DNA of 64,000 bases, from the NCBI GenBank assembly GCA_045634305.1, contig JAZQZZ010000039.1:32096-96095 (forward strand), written 5' to 3'. Below are positions 1-9,564 of the stretch, one piece after another. Under the pieces are notes generated by a model that was not told where the DNA came from, searched no databases, and saw only the letters and a program-made list of their open reading frames with translations. Position numbers and translations under genes: made by a program. The DNA is from HGM04593 sp045634305. Its GTDB lineage: Bacteria; Bacteroidota; Bacteroidia; Bacteroidales; Bacteroidaceae. Each line of letters begins with the position of its first letter. Position 1 is the first letter of the stretch.

Positions 1-723
1 GTGCTCATCTTTGTACTTGGCACATTCTCACTTGGCATCATCATTCCACAGAAGGACATAAACCTCACACAGAGCCTGCTCGTTGGCTTTGACAACTACT
101 TCAAGTTCATAAGGATGTCGTGGTTGTCGCCAATCATTGCCATAGCGCTTGCATTCGGTGTGCTTGCGGGAGTGCTCACGTGGGTATCCGGTCCATCAAA
201 AGGTATTTATGCTGTGGGAAAAGCCGGTTACCTGCCGCCGTTCATGCAAAAGAGCAACAAGCTTGGCGTGCAGAAGAACATCCTGCTCATTCAGGGCGGC
301 GTGGTAACACTCTTGAGCCTGCTGTTCGTAATCATGCCATCGGTGCAGAGTTTCTATCAGATTCTGTCACAGCTCACAGTGCTGCTCTATCTTATAATGT
401 ACCTTCTTATGTTTGCTGCAGCCATCTATCTGCGCTATAATATGAAGGATGCACCACGCCCATTCCGTCTGGGCAAGAGCGGAAACGGCCTCATGTGGCT
501 TGTTGCGGGTGTGGGATTCCTTGGCAGTTTGCTTGCCTTTGTGCTCAGTTTCATTCCACCGGCACAGATTGCCGTGGGAAGCAACGCGGTGTGGTATGCA
601 GTACTCATAATAGGCTGTATTGTGGTGACAGGTGCACCGTTCGTCATCTATGCAATGCGTAAACCACATTGGGTTGACAAGGATTCACAGTTCGAGCCTT
701 TCCATTTTGAGAAACAGAAATAA
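1..723 (+). CDS. APC-family amino-acid antiporter (GadC-like), 3' part
   Basis: C-terminal 240 residues of an integral membrane amino-acid transporter; the gene starts before the window. About five to six hydrophobic spans are visible (roughly residues 41-62, 92-112, 121-145, 164-187 and 196-219). The short motif GPSKGI after the second span is where the glutamate/GABA antiporter branch of the APC superfamily has a conserved G-P sequence. The chain ends in a charged tail (PHWVDKDSQF), as in that branch. The likely role is amino-acid exchange at the inner membrane, perhaps in acid resistance. Substrate cannot be told from this fragment. A strong hairpin terminator follows the stop codon, so it is not co-transcribed with the next gene. 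Confidence 0.8.
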   Translation: MLIFVLGTFSLGIIIPQKDINLTQSLLVGFDNYFKFIRMSWLSPIIAIALAFGVLAGVLTWVSGPSKGIYAVGKAGYLPPFMQKSNKLGVQKNILLIQGGVVTLLSLLFVIMPSVQSFYQILSQLTVLLYLIMYLLMFAAAIYLRYNMKDAPRPFRLGKSGNGLMWLVAGVGFLGSLLAFVLSFIPPAQIAVGSNAVWYAVLIIGCIVVTGAPFVIYAMRKPHWVDKDSQFEPFHFEKQK

Positions 724-740
724 GGAAATAATAAGCAGTA

Positions 741-770
741 AAAACGAGGCGTTTGCCTCGTTTTTCTTTT
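741..770 (+). terminator. Rho-independent terminator after the APC permease
   Basis: A perfect 10-bp stem (741-750 AAAACGAGGC with 755-764) closes a GTTT loop and runs into a T-rich tract. The same sequence overlaps the upstream element of the next promoter. Confidence 0.85.
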
Positions 771-783
771 TTTGCTATCTTCG
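752..783 (+). promoter_or_regulatory. Bacteroidales-type promoter for the GH92 gene
   Basis: TTTG at 752-755 and TATCTTCG at 776-783 fit the Bacteroidetes -33 / -7 (TAnnTTTG) pattern with 20 bp between them. The start codon at 804 leaves only a short leader. The -33 element lies inside the terminator hairpin of the preceding gene. Confidence 0.5.
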
Positions 784-803
784 CAATCAACAACCCAAAT
801 ACT

Positions 804-2954
804 ATGAAAAAGATTCTTTCAACAATATGCGCGGCACTGCTTTGCATGAGTGCCACTGCACAGACCGACTACGCCTCATTGGTAAACCCACTCATAGGTA
901 CCGACGGCAAGGGCAACGTATATCCAGGAGCACAGGCTCCGTTCGGTATGGTGCAGCTGAGCCCCGACAATGGACAGCCCGGTTGGGACTGGATTGCGGG
1001 ATACTTCTACCCCGACAGCACCATTGCAGGATTCAGCCACACACACCTTAGCGGTACGGGAGCAGGCGACCTCTACGATATCAGTTTCTTGCCAGTGACA
1101 TTGCCGGTGAGAAAGGCCGATGCACCACTTGGGGTACACTCAATGTTCAGCCACGAGCGCGAGCTGTGCGAGGCAGGATATTACCGCGTACATCTTGACA
1201 GCTACGGCATTGATGTGGAGCTGACAGCAACTGAGCGTTGCGGAGTGCAGCGTTACACTTTCCCGGGTGAAGAGGGCACTGTGCTGCTGAACCTTGGCAA
1301 GGCAACAAACTGGGATGCCACACAGGCCACCCACATTGCCATTGTTGACAGTTGTACAATAGAGGGCTACCGTCACTCGAACGGATGGGCACGCGGACAG
1401 GAGGTATATTTCCGCACAAGGTTCTCAAAGCCCATAGCGACATTTGAATGTGATTCAATACAAGTCATACGCGACGGCAATATACGGATTATGCCCGGTG
1501 TGGCAAAAATGACCTTTGACCTTGACCGCGACAGGGAGCTGACAATTGTCACAGCACTATCAGGAACAGGACTCGATGGCGCAGCAAAGAACCTTGCCGC
1601 AGAGGCACAGCACAACGACTTTGACCTTTACCGCGCAAAGACACAAGAACATTGGAACAATCGGCTGTCGTGCATAGAGGTAAAGGGCGGTACACGCGAT
1701 GAGCAGGTATGCTTCTACACAGCCCTTTACCGTACCATGATTGCACCCACACTGTATTGCGATGTCGACGGCAAGTACCGTGGAGCCGACAAGCAGAACC
1801 ACACTGCCGACGGATGGAAGAATTTCTCGACGTTCTCACTGTGGGACACATTCCGCGCCGCGCACCCGCTTTTCACCCTCACCGCACCCGAGCTGGTAGA
1901 TGACATGGTAAACTCATTCATTGCACACTATGAGCAGCATGGCCGTCTGCCGGTGTGGAACATGTGGGGAAGCGAGACCGACATGATGATTGGCTACCAC
2001 TCCGTACCGGTGATTGCCGACGCCTACCTCAAGGGATTCCGTGGTTTCGATGCCGAGAAGGCACTTGCAGCCTGTGTTGCCACAGCAAACAGCGACGAAT
2101 ACCGCGGTATCGGGTTCTACAGAAATAACGGTTACGTGCCATATGATGTTGTAGACCCCTACAATGCCGACAACTGGGCAATGTCGCGCACCCTGGAATA
2201 TGCCTATGACGACTACTGCATAGCGCGTATGGCACAGGCCATGGGAAACGACAGCATAGCAGCCGTATTCTACAAACGCGCGGAGAACTGGCGCAACCAG
2301 TATAACCCCGCCACAACATTCATGCAACCACGCGACAGCAAGGGTGAGTTCCAGCCACAGTTCAGCCCCGACGAATATACCCAACATATTTGCGAGAGCA
2401 ATGCATGGCACTATATGTGGAGCGTACAGCACGACATTGACGGACTTATAGAGTTGATGGGCAAGAAGCGCTTTGAGCAGAAGCTTGACAGCATGTTCAC
2501 CTACTCGCCAAGCGAGAATGACGAGCTGCCAATCTTCAGCACCGGAATGATTGGGCAGTATGCCCACGGCAACGAGCCGAGCCATCACGTGGCATACCTG
2601 TTCAACCATATTGGAAAGCCGGAGAAGACAAGGCAATATGTGCAACAGATTATGCGTGAGATGTACCGCAACAGCCCCGACGGCGTTTGTGGCAACGAGG
2701 ACTGCGGACAGATGTCGGCATGGTATGTGATGAGTGCTATGGGTTTCTACCCTGTCAACCCATGCGGCGGAGAATATGAGCTTGGCATGCCGCTATTCCC
2801 CGAGGTGAAACTGCACCTTGCGGATGGGAATACGTTTACCGTAAAAGCCAACAATGGAAATAGAAACATTAAACCCAGCCTCGACGGCAAGCGCGTTAAA
2901 GGCACCACAATTTCACACAAGGATATAATTGAAGGCGGAGTGCTGGAATTTTAG
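804..2954 (+). CDS. Secreted GH92 alpha-mannosidase
   Basis: A 716-residue exported glycoside hydrolase of family GH92, the calcium-dependent exo-alpha-mannosidases that Bacteroidetes use on N-glycans and yeast mannan. An ATG at 804 gives a signal peptide (MKKILSTICAALLCMSATAQ). An in-frame upstream ATG at 753 lies inside the terminator/promoter and is rejected. Family motifs appear in order: NPLIGTDGKGNVYPGAQAP, FSHTHLSGTGAGDLYD, SLWDTFRAAHPL, LPVWNMWGSETDMMIGYHS, GNEPSHHVAYLFNH and the C-terminal GNEDCGQMSAWYVMSAMGFY. Length is normal and all blocks look intact. It stands alone rather than in a Sus locus. Exact linkage specificity (1,2 / 1,3 / 1,6) cannot be read. Confidence 0.95.
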   Translation: MKKILSTICAALLCMSATAQTDYASLVNPLIGTDGKGNVYPGAQAPFGMVQLSPDNGQPGWDWIAGYFYPDSTIAGFSHTHLSGTGAGDLYDISFLPVTLPVRKADAPLGVHSMFSHERELCEAGYYRVHLDSYGIDVELTATERCGVQRYTFPGEEGTVLLNLGKATNWDATQATHIAIVDSCTIEGYRHSNGWARGQEVYFRTRFSKPIATFECDSIQVIRDGNIRIMPGVAKMTFDLDRDRELTIVTALSGTGLDGAAKNLAAEAQHNDFDLYRAKTQEHWNNRLSCIEVKGGTRDEQVCFYTALYRTMIAPTLYCDVDGKYRGADKQNHTADGWKNFSTFSLWDTFRAAHPLFTLTAPELVDDMVNSFIAHYEQHGRLPVWNMWGSETDMMIGYHSVPVIADAYLKGFRGFDAEKALAACVATANSDEYRGIGFYRNNGYVPYDVVDPYNADNWAMSRTLEYAYDDYCIARMAQAMGNDSIAAVFYKRAENWRNQYNPATTFMQPRDSKGEFQPQFSPDEYTQHICESNAWHYMWSVQHDIDGLIELMGKKRFEQKLDSMFTYSPSENDELPIFSTGMIGQYAHGNEPSHHVAYLFNHIGKPEKTRQYVQQIMREMYRNSPDGVCGNEDCGQMSAWYVMSAMGFYPVNPCGGEYELGMPLFPEVKLHLADGNTFTVKANNGNRNIKPSLDGKRVKGTTISHKDIIEGGVLEF

Positions 2955-2967
2955 GATTACAGGGTGT

Positions 2968-2995
2968 AAAAAAGGGTAGACGCACCGGTCTACCC
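2968..2995 (-). terminator. Terminator for the TIR gene
   Basis: Stem GGGTAGAC (2974-2981) with GTCTACCC (2988-2995). On the minus strand it is followed by six T (complement of 2968-2973), so it terminates the leftward TIR gene. It may also stop GH92 transcription. Confidence 0.7.
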
Positions 2996-3015
2996 CTACA
3001 AGTCTAAATCCTAAA

Positions 3016-3984
3016 TCAAAAAGCGGACACGGCACGCACATTGTCGTCGCTGAACTTATTGCAGTCGATGGTGCCGCCATACTTCATACCGACATTCCAC
3101 GCACAAAACTCTTTATTAGATTCCGTAGAAGACCATAAGAAACGTCCTAATGTTACAGCCTTAATTTTACTCAAGCTTTCATTTATTATATCACGCTTTT
3201 CGCATATGGACAGAAGCTCTTCTTTTGCCGGTAAATACCAACCTTCGCCTTTAGTAGCACACCAAGCAAAAGCAGGATAATTTGTTTCCCAATTGGATTG
3301 TTTTTTTATCTTGTTAAAGTTACTCATTCCATCGTCATGGGATGTTGCATCAGTTTTTCTTTTATAAACATCCACTACTGCCCATGACAAGCCTTTACTC
3401 TCATCAAGGCTTACAATCTTTCCATGCTTGCCATCGGCAGTAACATCAAAGACTATGCCCTGTTTGCCGTTTTCATCATACAAGTCACCTATTTTATAGG
3501 TTTTCGAAGCAGTGTGAACATCAACCTTCTTGGTTGTCTTTCTTTCGTTATTCAGCAATGCTTCACCGATAAAAGATTCAGAACCATACCAATCCCCGAT
3601 ATTACGGAGCAGTTTGTCGTACTGCATCGGGACTTTTATATCAATATAATCGACCGACCCGAAGAAGAAGAGGAACCAACCACGCAGTTTACCGCCATCA
3701 ACAACCACCGGAACAATTTTCTTGCCAGTATTACGCGCATAGTCTATTTCTCTTCTTGCGAACTCCGATGCCATGGAATTGTCCGACAAGATAAACAGTA
3801 CTGTATCTACTCTATCAATGGCATTTATAATGACGTCGACAAACTGGTCGCCACTTTCAATACCATTCCAATCCACCCAGCAACGGGCATTCGTCTTTTC
3901 GTGGATATCATCGACCAAGCACTTTACAACATCCATGTCGGCACGGCTGTAACTTACAAAAATGTCGTATTTTTCATTTCTCAT
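3016..3984 (-). CDS. TIR-domain protein with C-terminal lectin-like (DUF1566-type) domain
   Basis: 322 residues, no signal peptide, so cytosolic. Residues 5-130 are a TIR domain: YDIFVSYSRAD is the first strand, WVDWNGIESGDQF the following loop, and SEFARREIDYARNTGKK carries the glutamate (E79) at the position that is catalytic in NAD-cleaving TIRs. After a linker, residues 165-322 resemble the DUF1566/Fibrobacter paralogous C-type-lectin-like fold: a TYKIGDLYDENGKQGIVF entry, then AWCATKGEGWYLPAKEEL, LWSSTES and a final RAVSAF. Such TIR proteins can be antiphage NADases, toxins or signalling adaptors. The C-terminal domain could sense a ligand. It is monocistronic with its own terminator. 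No ThsA-type partner is adjacent. Function is inferred only. Confidence 0.8.
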   Translation of the reverse strand: MRNEKYDIFVSYSRADMDVVKCLVDDIHEKTNARCWVDWNGIESGDQFVDVIINAIDRVDTVLFILSDNSMASEFARREIDYARNTGKKIVPVVVDGGKLRGWFLFFFGSVDYIDIKVPMQYDKLLRNIGDWYGSESFIGEALLNNERKTTKKVDVHTASKTYKIGDLYDENGKQGIVFDVTADGKHGKIVSLDESKGLSWAVVDVYKRKTDATSHDDGMSNFNKIKKQSNWETNYPAFAWCATKGEGWYLPAKEELLSICEKRDIINESLSKIKAVTLGRFLWSSTESNKEFCAWNVGMKYGGTIDCNKFSDDNVRAVSAF

Positions 3985-4068
3985 GGTTCAATGTTTGATG
4001 ATGTAGTAATTCGCTTATTCGCAACTTTAACCTTTTAGATTTCCGCTTTAACCTTTCCGTTTTCACTT

Positions 4069-6084
4069 TTAATGTGTCTCACCACCCTCTACCTTGTAGC
4101 CACTTGGATATATGAGCATGATACTTGTGTCTTGATAATCGCGTTGCAACTGCACGAAGATGTGGTCGAGTGATGGGCGGAAGGAGATTGAACCCTTGCG
4201 TGCGCTTACAATGATGAGCAGATGGTCTTTATGTATCACCTGTGCAAGGCGTTTGAGGTCGTTGCCGCCGTCGGTTTCAAAGTATGAGGCATCTACAGGC
4301 GCATGTTTCTTGAGTTCAACTTTAATCTTATCCATTGTATCGGGGTGCCCGTGATACATAATCCTGCAACCAAGGCCGCTTGCCATGCGCGCGGTCTCCT
4401 CGACCCAATAGGGGAAACCGGCCTCGAACTCGGCCTTTGCGGGGAAGGTTATGTGAATCATGCGCACGGTGTTCAATGGAATGTTCATGCGTGCCATGAG
4501 AACCTGACAATCGAGTGAGTTAAGCACCTCGGGCAACACATTACCCAAGAAACTGTCGTTGGCAGTCTCCTTCTTGTGGAAACCGAGAATAAGTTCGCGA
4601 TAGTCGTTCTCCTTGACCTCGTGCACAATACCATGCGCAAGGTTGGTTGTGAGACGCATTTTGGTGAGCAGCGGCACATTTACCGACGCAGCTATGTTGG
4701 CAGCCTGGTCGAGAACCTTGCTGCCATCGTGCCGACGTTGTTTGTCCTCGTCGAGCACAACATTGATGGCCGAGAGTGGAATCTGGCTGTTCTCCTTGCG
4801 CACAAGCAGCGCCAAGTCCATAAGACGGTCGACCATGCCCGGATTGGCAAGCGCCAGAAGAGTCTTTTTAGAAGATACCCCGGCGGGTGCATTGAGTGCC
4901 TTGCCCGAAAGAATGAGCTTGCGTGATGCCCTGTCGGCAACAATTGAACTGACAACGCAGGTCACCAGAATAAGCAGGATGGTTCCGTTGAGCACATCGT
5001 CGTTCAACAGCCCTATCTTGTTACCCACAATGGCTGCAGCCAACGTTGCGGCGGCCTGCGAGGTACTCAAGCCGAACATGAGATTACGTTCACCCGACGA
5101 CATGCGGTATACCTTTGACACCAGGAACGATGCTATCCATTTGCCCACCAGTGCTGTAGAAACCATTACACCGGCCACAACAAGCGAGTTACCTCCCTTG
5201 AAGAGCACGCTTACGTCAATCATCATTCCCACACCAATGAGGAAGAACGGTATGAAGATTGCATTGCCCACAAAGTCTATGCGTCGCATGAGCGGAGATG
5301 AGTGAGGTATGAGCCTGTTGAGCACCAATCCGGTGATGAAGGCTCCAAGAATGCCTTCCATGCCTGCAAGTTTCATCAATCCCGCGCCAAGGAACAGCAG
5401 CATCATTACAAAGATGTACTGTATGACACTGTCGTTGTAGTTGCGGAAGAAGTAACGTGCAATGCGTGGGAAAAAGAAAATTATTATTGCACCGACTGCT
5501 ATCAATTTCACGAACATCAGCAGCACAAACCACACATTGGCTTCGCCACGGGATATTCCCACAATTATAGCCAGCACAAAAAGTGTGAGTGTGTCGGTAA
5601 TCACCGTTCCGCCCACCACAAAATTGACACAGCGCAGGCGTGAGAGACCATAACGCGCCACAATGGGGTACGATATGAGAGTATAGGACGCATACATACT
5701 CGCCAGCAGCAACGATGTCATGAAATTGTCGTACTTGAGTATGAAGGTGTTTGCCAGCAGACCGAGTGCGATGGGTATTGCAAAGACAGCAAGTCCCATG
5801 AGCAATGCACCACCCTTTGCCTGCTTCATCTCCTGCATGTTTATTTCGAGGCTGGCAAGGAACATTATGTAAAAGAGTCCCACCTCGCCAAAGAGTTCAA
5901 AGCTGTCGTCACGGTCAAGGATATTCAATCCGTTAGGGCCTATGAGCAATCCGGCCAATATCATTCCAATGATGTGCGGCAGGCGCAGCCTGTTGAACAG
6001 CAACGGTGCAAAAAGCACAATAGACAGCACTCCAAGATATATCCAGGTGGGTTCGGTAACTGGGAACAACGTACTGAAATTCAT
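4069..6084 (-). CDS. CPA2-family cation/proton antiporter with USP-like tail
   Basis: 671 residues. Roughly residues 15-390 form a 12-13 span Na+/H+ exchanger domain of the monovalent cation:proton antiporter-2 type, with characteristic segments LRLPHIIGMILAGLLIGP near the N-terminus and GAFITGLVLNRLIP later. Residues 400-671 are soluble and look like two universal-stress-protein-type units (VRKENSQIPLSAINVVLDED... and IIVSARKGSISFRPSLD), the usual Bacteroidetes arrangement for regulatory cytosolic tails. The probable role is Na+ or K+ efflux and pH homeostasis at the inner membrane. It sits just downstream of, and parallel to, the DUF3078 gene, with a 42-bp gap. The transported ion cannot be told. 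Confidence 0.88.
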   Translation of the reverse strand: MNFSTLFPVTEPTWIYLGVLSIVLFAPLLFNRLRLPHIIGMILAGLLIGPNGLNILDRDDSFELFGEVGLFYIMFLASLEINMQEMKQAKGGALLMGLAVFAIPIALGLLANTFILKYDNFMTSLLLASMYASYTLISYPIVARYGLSRLRCVNFVVGGTVITDTLTLFVLAIIVGISRGEANVWFVLLMFVKLIAVGAIIIFFFPRIARYFFRNYNDSVIQYIFVMMLLFLGAGLMKLAGMEGILGAFITGLVLNRLIPHSSPLMRRIDFVGNAIFIPFFLIGVGMMIDVSVLFKGGNSLVVAGVMVSTALVGKWIASFLVSKVYRMSSGERNLMFGLSTSQAAATLAAAIVGNKIGLLNDDVLNGTILLILVTCVVSSIVADRASRKLILSGKALNAPAGVSSKKTLLALANPGMVDRLMDLALLVRKENSQIPLSAINVVLDEDKQRRHDGSKVLDQAANIAASVNVPLLTKMRLTTNLAHGIVHEVKENDYRELILGFHKKETANDSFLGNVLPEVLNSLDCQVLMARMNIPLNTVRMIHITFPAKAEFEAGFPYWVEETARMASGLGCRIMYHGHPDTMDKIKVELKKHAPVDASYFETDGGNDLKRLAQVIHKDHLLIIVSARKGSISFRPSLDHIFVQLQRDYQDTSIMLIYPSGYKVEGGETH

Positions 6085-6126
6085 GATGGTATACTGTCTA
6101 TTGTGAATATTTTTCTAAATCGGTTC

Positions 6127-7413
6127 TTACCAAGCGTAGGCAACGCCAAGTGTGAAGAGTTCCTTCAACTGCCAGAACTTCCACTCATCGTGCATGGTCA
6201 CACTGTCGTCGAAGCGTGCGTTGAGCATCAATGAAGCGGTGAAGTACTTGCTGAGGGCCACATTGAACTTGGTCTCCCACTGGAAGAATGCACGGTGGTA
6301 GTTGGTGTAGTACTCAAGACGTGAATATACATCGAGGAACGATGTAAGCTGGTAAGTAGGGATTGTAACCACAAGCTGGGTACCATAGTCGTGTCTTGCA
6401 CGGCCACGGCCGATGTCAAAGCCATTATCCTCGTTCACGCCAAGCGAACCGGCCAAGCGCTCATAGTGCACATAGCGGAAGTTATATGCCGAAAGCGGAG
6501 CAAGGAAGACCTCGAGCTTGAAGTTTCCGAGATTCGGTTTGAAGTTGAAACCGATTGAGGCATTCGCGTCGAGCGGAGCAAGGCAGTTAGAGATGAAATC
6601 GGCTGTATTCACAGGGTAGTTGGGCAACATCTGTGACTCAACCTTCAGCTTTGCAGCAAGGTCAAGGTTCTTCACGATCTTGTAACCGAATGTCGACTCA
6701 AGGCGCAACTTGTCGGTGTTTGACCTGAAGGTGTGAAGCGTATCGGCCTGTGAGGTTGCAAAACCAAGGTCAAGGTCAAAGTGGTTTGTCCATGTGATGC
6801 GGTCCTTGTCGTCATAGTTCATGTCGAGGTCAATTGTCGCAAGCATTGCGTAGTTGCTTTCACCACCCTGATACCAGTTCTCAGAGATGAAGTTCTGTGT
6901 AAAGGTCAACGATGTACGGCCCGAGAATTTCCAGTTGCTTGGTTTCTTAACGGTGGTCTTCATGCCGCCGGCCACGTCGTCGGGTATTTCAAGCTTTGCA
7001 AACTTGAGGTCGGGAGCAGCCGCCTTTGAGACGTTGGCCGGAACAAACTTCTCGCTGCGGAGTTCGGCCTCGGTCATCTGCACCTTCTCGGGAGCAGTGC
7101 GGTAAAGTCCCATCATAACGTTTTCAACAACTGCCTCGCGCTCGGCATCCATAGCCTTTACATCGCTCTCCGCAACGTCGTCATTGCCGGCAAATGCGCC
7201 ATTCACAACCGACTCATACAGCACCGGTGTGGCGAACAGTTTGGCATATACGGGGTTTGCATCTTCGGTATCCTCGCCGTCGACAACAGTTGAGGCAGCA
7301 ACAGCCTCATCAATCTTGCTGTTGAAATAATCATACACTTCTGAATTGTTCTGCGCAGTCGCCACAGACAACGCGAACAAAGAGAACAAAGAAATAGTCA
7401 ATTTTGTTTTCAT
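6127..7413 (-). CDS. DUF3078 family exported protein
   Basis: 428 residues with a clear signal peptide (MKTKLTISLFSLFALSVATA). The central part (WKFSGRTSLTFTQNFISE, NWYQGGESNYAMLATIDLD, DRITWTNHFDLDLGF) is typical of the Bacteroidetes DUF3078 family, predicted outer-membrane beta-barrel-like proteins of unknown function. Alternating hydrophobic/aromatic strands continue to the C-terminal aromatic residue (LFTLGVAYAW), which fits outer-membrane insertion. The N-terminal 130 residues are an acidic, low-complexity extension. It lies upstream of the antiporter gene on the same strand and may share its transcript. Divergent from yidC. Confidence 0.85.
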   Translation of the reverse strand: MKTKLTISLFSLFALSVATAQNNSEVYDYFNSKIDEAVAASTVVDGEDTEDANPVYAKLFATPVLYESVVNGAFAGNDDVAESDVKAMDAEREAVVENVMMGLYRTAPEKVQMTEAELRSEKFVPANVSKAAAPDLKFAKLEIPDDVAGGMKTTVKKPSNWKFSGRTSLTFTQNFISENWYQGGESNYAMLATIDLDMNYDDKDRITWTNHFDLDLGFATSQADTLHTFRSNTDKLRLESTFGYKIVKNLDLAAKLKVESQMLPNYPVNTADFISNCLAPLDANASIGFNFKPNLGNFKLEVFLAPLSAYNFRYVHYERLAGSLGVNEDNGFDIGRGRARHDYGTQLVVTIPTYQLTSFLDVYSRLEYYTNYHRAFFQWETKFNVALSKYFTASLMLNARFDDSVTMHDEWKFWQLKELFTLGVAYAW

Positions 7414-7431
7414 AGCTTTATGTTTGATGTG

Positions 7432-7439
7432 CGAAGATA
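7432..7439 (-). promoter_or_regulatory. -7 element for the DUF3078 gene
   Basis: Minus-strand TATCTTCG, 19 bp before the start codon at 7413, fits TAnnTTYG. A convincing -33 element was not found. Confidence 0.4.
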
Positions 7440-7533
7440 ATACTTTTTAACAATAAATGCGCGTAACGGACATAATAAATACAAAGTTTGCATTTTAACC
7501 GCCTCACAAACGATGAATATTGTTATTTTTTCC

Positions 7534-7541
7534 TATCTTTG
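7534..7541 (+). promoter_or_regulatory. -7 element for yidC
   Basis: TATCTTTG exactly matches the Bacteroidetes -7 box TAnnTTTG. It lies 51 bp before the yidC start, in the divergent intergenic region 7414-7592. The -33 element is weak. Confidence 0.5.
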
Positions 7542-7592
7542 CAAGTCTATTGCGAAAACAGATTGAATTATAAACTACTTACAAAATAAAAA

Positions 7593-9512
7593 ATGAACAA
7601 AAAAACCATTATCGCATACGTACTTATAGGACTCGTAATCATTGGTTTCTTCAAATTCAACCAGAAGAGTCCCGAGGACATACAGCGAGAGAAAGCACGC
7701 CAGGAACGCATTGCCCAGAAGAAGATTCAGGACCAGATTATCGAGCAGGAGCGCGCCGAATATGCAAAGAAACAGTTCGAGAACATCAAGAACGACACCG
7801 CAAGCATTTTCCACAACGTGTATAACGGTGTAGCGACACCGGTCGTTTTGACAAATGACAAGGTCAGTGTCACCATCAATACACTTGGCGGACGCATAAC
7901 AAGCGCATCTCTCAAGGAATACAAGGACCAGCAGGGTGGCGATGTGATACTCTTTGACAGCAATGACAAGCTGAAGAACAGCAGACCCGGCAACAGAATG
8001 GCCTATACATTCAAGATGAAGCCACAATACGGCGACCTCAACACCGAGCAGTGCTACTTTGCATTGCAGGAGGCTACAGCCGACAAGGCCGTACTGCGCC
8101 TCGACTTCAAGGAAGGACGTTACATAGACTTCATCTACCGTCTGCGCCCCGACAGCTACATTACCGACCTTTACATCAAGGCAAACAACATGGGCGACCT
8201 GCTCAGCTCAAGCGAGTCGGTTGACATCATGTGGAAGCAGCTTCTGCGCCAGCAGGAGCCCGGTTACGACTTCGAGCAGCGTTTCACCAACCTCACATAC
8301 AAGCTGACAGACGACGACACCGACAATCTCAACGAGATGAAGAACGACAGCGAGTCACTCACCGAGAGTGTAAACTGGGTTGCATACAAGAACCAGTTCT
8401 TCTCGACAATAATGATTGCCGGCGGAAACTTCAACAATACAAAGGTAAGCTCAACAAGCATTCCCGAGGGTGAGAACATGCTCAAGGAGTGCACAACAAC
8501 CGCAGCCACACAGTTCGACCCGACAGGCGTTGTTGCAACAGGCCTCCAGTTCTACTTCGGCCCCAACAAGTTCAGCGCACTCAAGGACGCAAGTGACGAG
8601 GCTCTCAACCCCGAGAGCGACCTCGAACTTGAGGAAATCATATACTTCGGTTGGCCAATCGTGCGCTGGATTAACCGCTACTTCATCATGTACCTGTTCG
8701 ACATTCTCTCAAGCACAGGTCTCAACATGGGTATCGTGCTGCTGTTGCTCACACTCATCGTGAAGTTGTGTGTATATCCTTTCACAAAGAAATCATACGT
8801 TTCATCGGCAAAGATGCGTGCCCTCAAGCCATATCTCGATGAACTGAACGTCAAATACCCCAAGCAGGAGGATGCACTGAAGAAACAGCAGGAGATGATG
8901 GCTATATACCAGAAGTATGGCGCAAGCCCAATGGGCGGTTGCTTGCCTATGCTCATACAGATGCCTATCTTCATCGCCCTCTTCAACTTTGTGCCAAACG
9001 CCATCGAATTGCGCCAGGAGAGTTTCCTTTGGGCACACGACCTTTCGGCGTTCGACGCACTACTCAGTTGGAACAAGGATCTGTGGCTCATAGGTGACCA
9101 CATCAGCATTTTCTGTCTCTTGTTCTCGGTGACACAGATTATCAACACATACTACACCAGCAAGCTCCAGGCACCTGCAATGAATACACCGGAGATGGAG
9201 CAGCAGCAGAAGATGATGCGCTGGATGATGTATCTGATGCCGGTAATCTTCTTCTTCGTGTTCAACGACTACTCTGCTGGTTTGAACTACTACTACTTCC
9301 TCTCAACCCTGTTCAGCATCATCATCGCTCTCTATTTGAGAAAGAGCATCAAGGAAGATGAGCTTCTGAATAAGATGGAGGCATATGCCGAGAAGAACAA
9401 GGACTCAGTAGCAAAGCAGACCAACATGATGACACGCCTTGAGGCACTGCAGGAACAGCAGAAAAAGCTACTAGAGGAGCGTGAGAGAATCAAGAACAAC
9501 CGCAAGAAATAA
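7593..9512 (+). CDS. yidC: Membrane protein insertase YidC
   Basis: 639 residues. It inserts and folds inner-membrane proteins with or without SecYEG. The N-terminus has one membrane span (TIIAYVLIGLVIIGFF) then a large periplasmic beta-sandwich domain (about residues 70-340). The conserved Oxa1-type core follows: FDILSSTGLNMGIVLLLLTL, the amphipathic EMMAIYQKYGASPMGGCLPM loop and IQMPIFIALFNFVPNAIELR, plus three further spans. The C-terminus is a charged coiled coil (LEALQEQQKKLLEERERIKN), as is common in this phylum. In many Bacteroides genomes pyrG precedes yidC; here the upstream gene is divergent instead. A small conserved unknown gene follows at 52 bp. Confidence 0.97.
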   Translation: MNKKTIIAYVLIGLVIIGFFKFNQKSPEDIQREKARQERIAQKKIQDQIIEQERAEYAKKQFENIKNDTASIFHNVYNGVATPVVLTNDKVSVTINTLGGRITSASLKEYKDQQGGDVILFDSNDKLKNSRPGNRMAYTFKMKPQYGDLNTEQCYFALQEATADKAVLRLDFKEGRYIDFIYRLRPDSYITDLYIKANNMGDLLSSSESVDIMWKQLLRQQEPGYDFEQRFTNLTYKLTDDDTDNLNEMKNDSESLTESVNWVAYKNQFFSTIMIAGGNFNNTKVSSTSIPEGENMLKECTTTAATQFDPTGVVATGLQFYFGPNKFSALKDASDEALNPESDLELEEIIYFGWPIVRWINRYFIMYLFDILSSTGLNMGIVLLLLTLIVKLCVYPFTKKSYVSSAKMRALKPYLDELNVKYPKQEDALKKQQEMMAIYQKYGASPMGGCLPMLIQMPIFIALFNFVPNAIELRQESFLWAHDLSAFDALLSWNKDLWLIGDHISIFCLLFSVTQIINTYYTSKLQAPAMNTPEMEQQQKMMRWMMYLMPVIFFFVFNDYSAGLNYYYFLSTLFSIIIALYLRKSIKEDELLNKMEAYAEKNKDSVAKQTNMMTRLEALQEQQKKLLEERERIKNNRKK

Positions 9513-9564
9513 CACTCCGGTTTTATAATATAAAAGGAATAATAACTGATAAAGAAGTTCAATA

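Noticed and set aside
1914..2645. 243-aa antisense ORF within the GH92 gene
   Set aside because: It is antisense to well-conserved GH92 motifs and has no family features or signals; a coding shadow.
4613..5305. 230-aa ORF opposite the CPA2 antiporter
   Set aside because: Ser/Arg/Thr-rich shadow of the antiporter transmembrane coding sequence.
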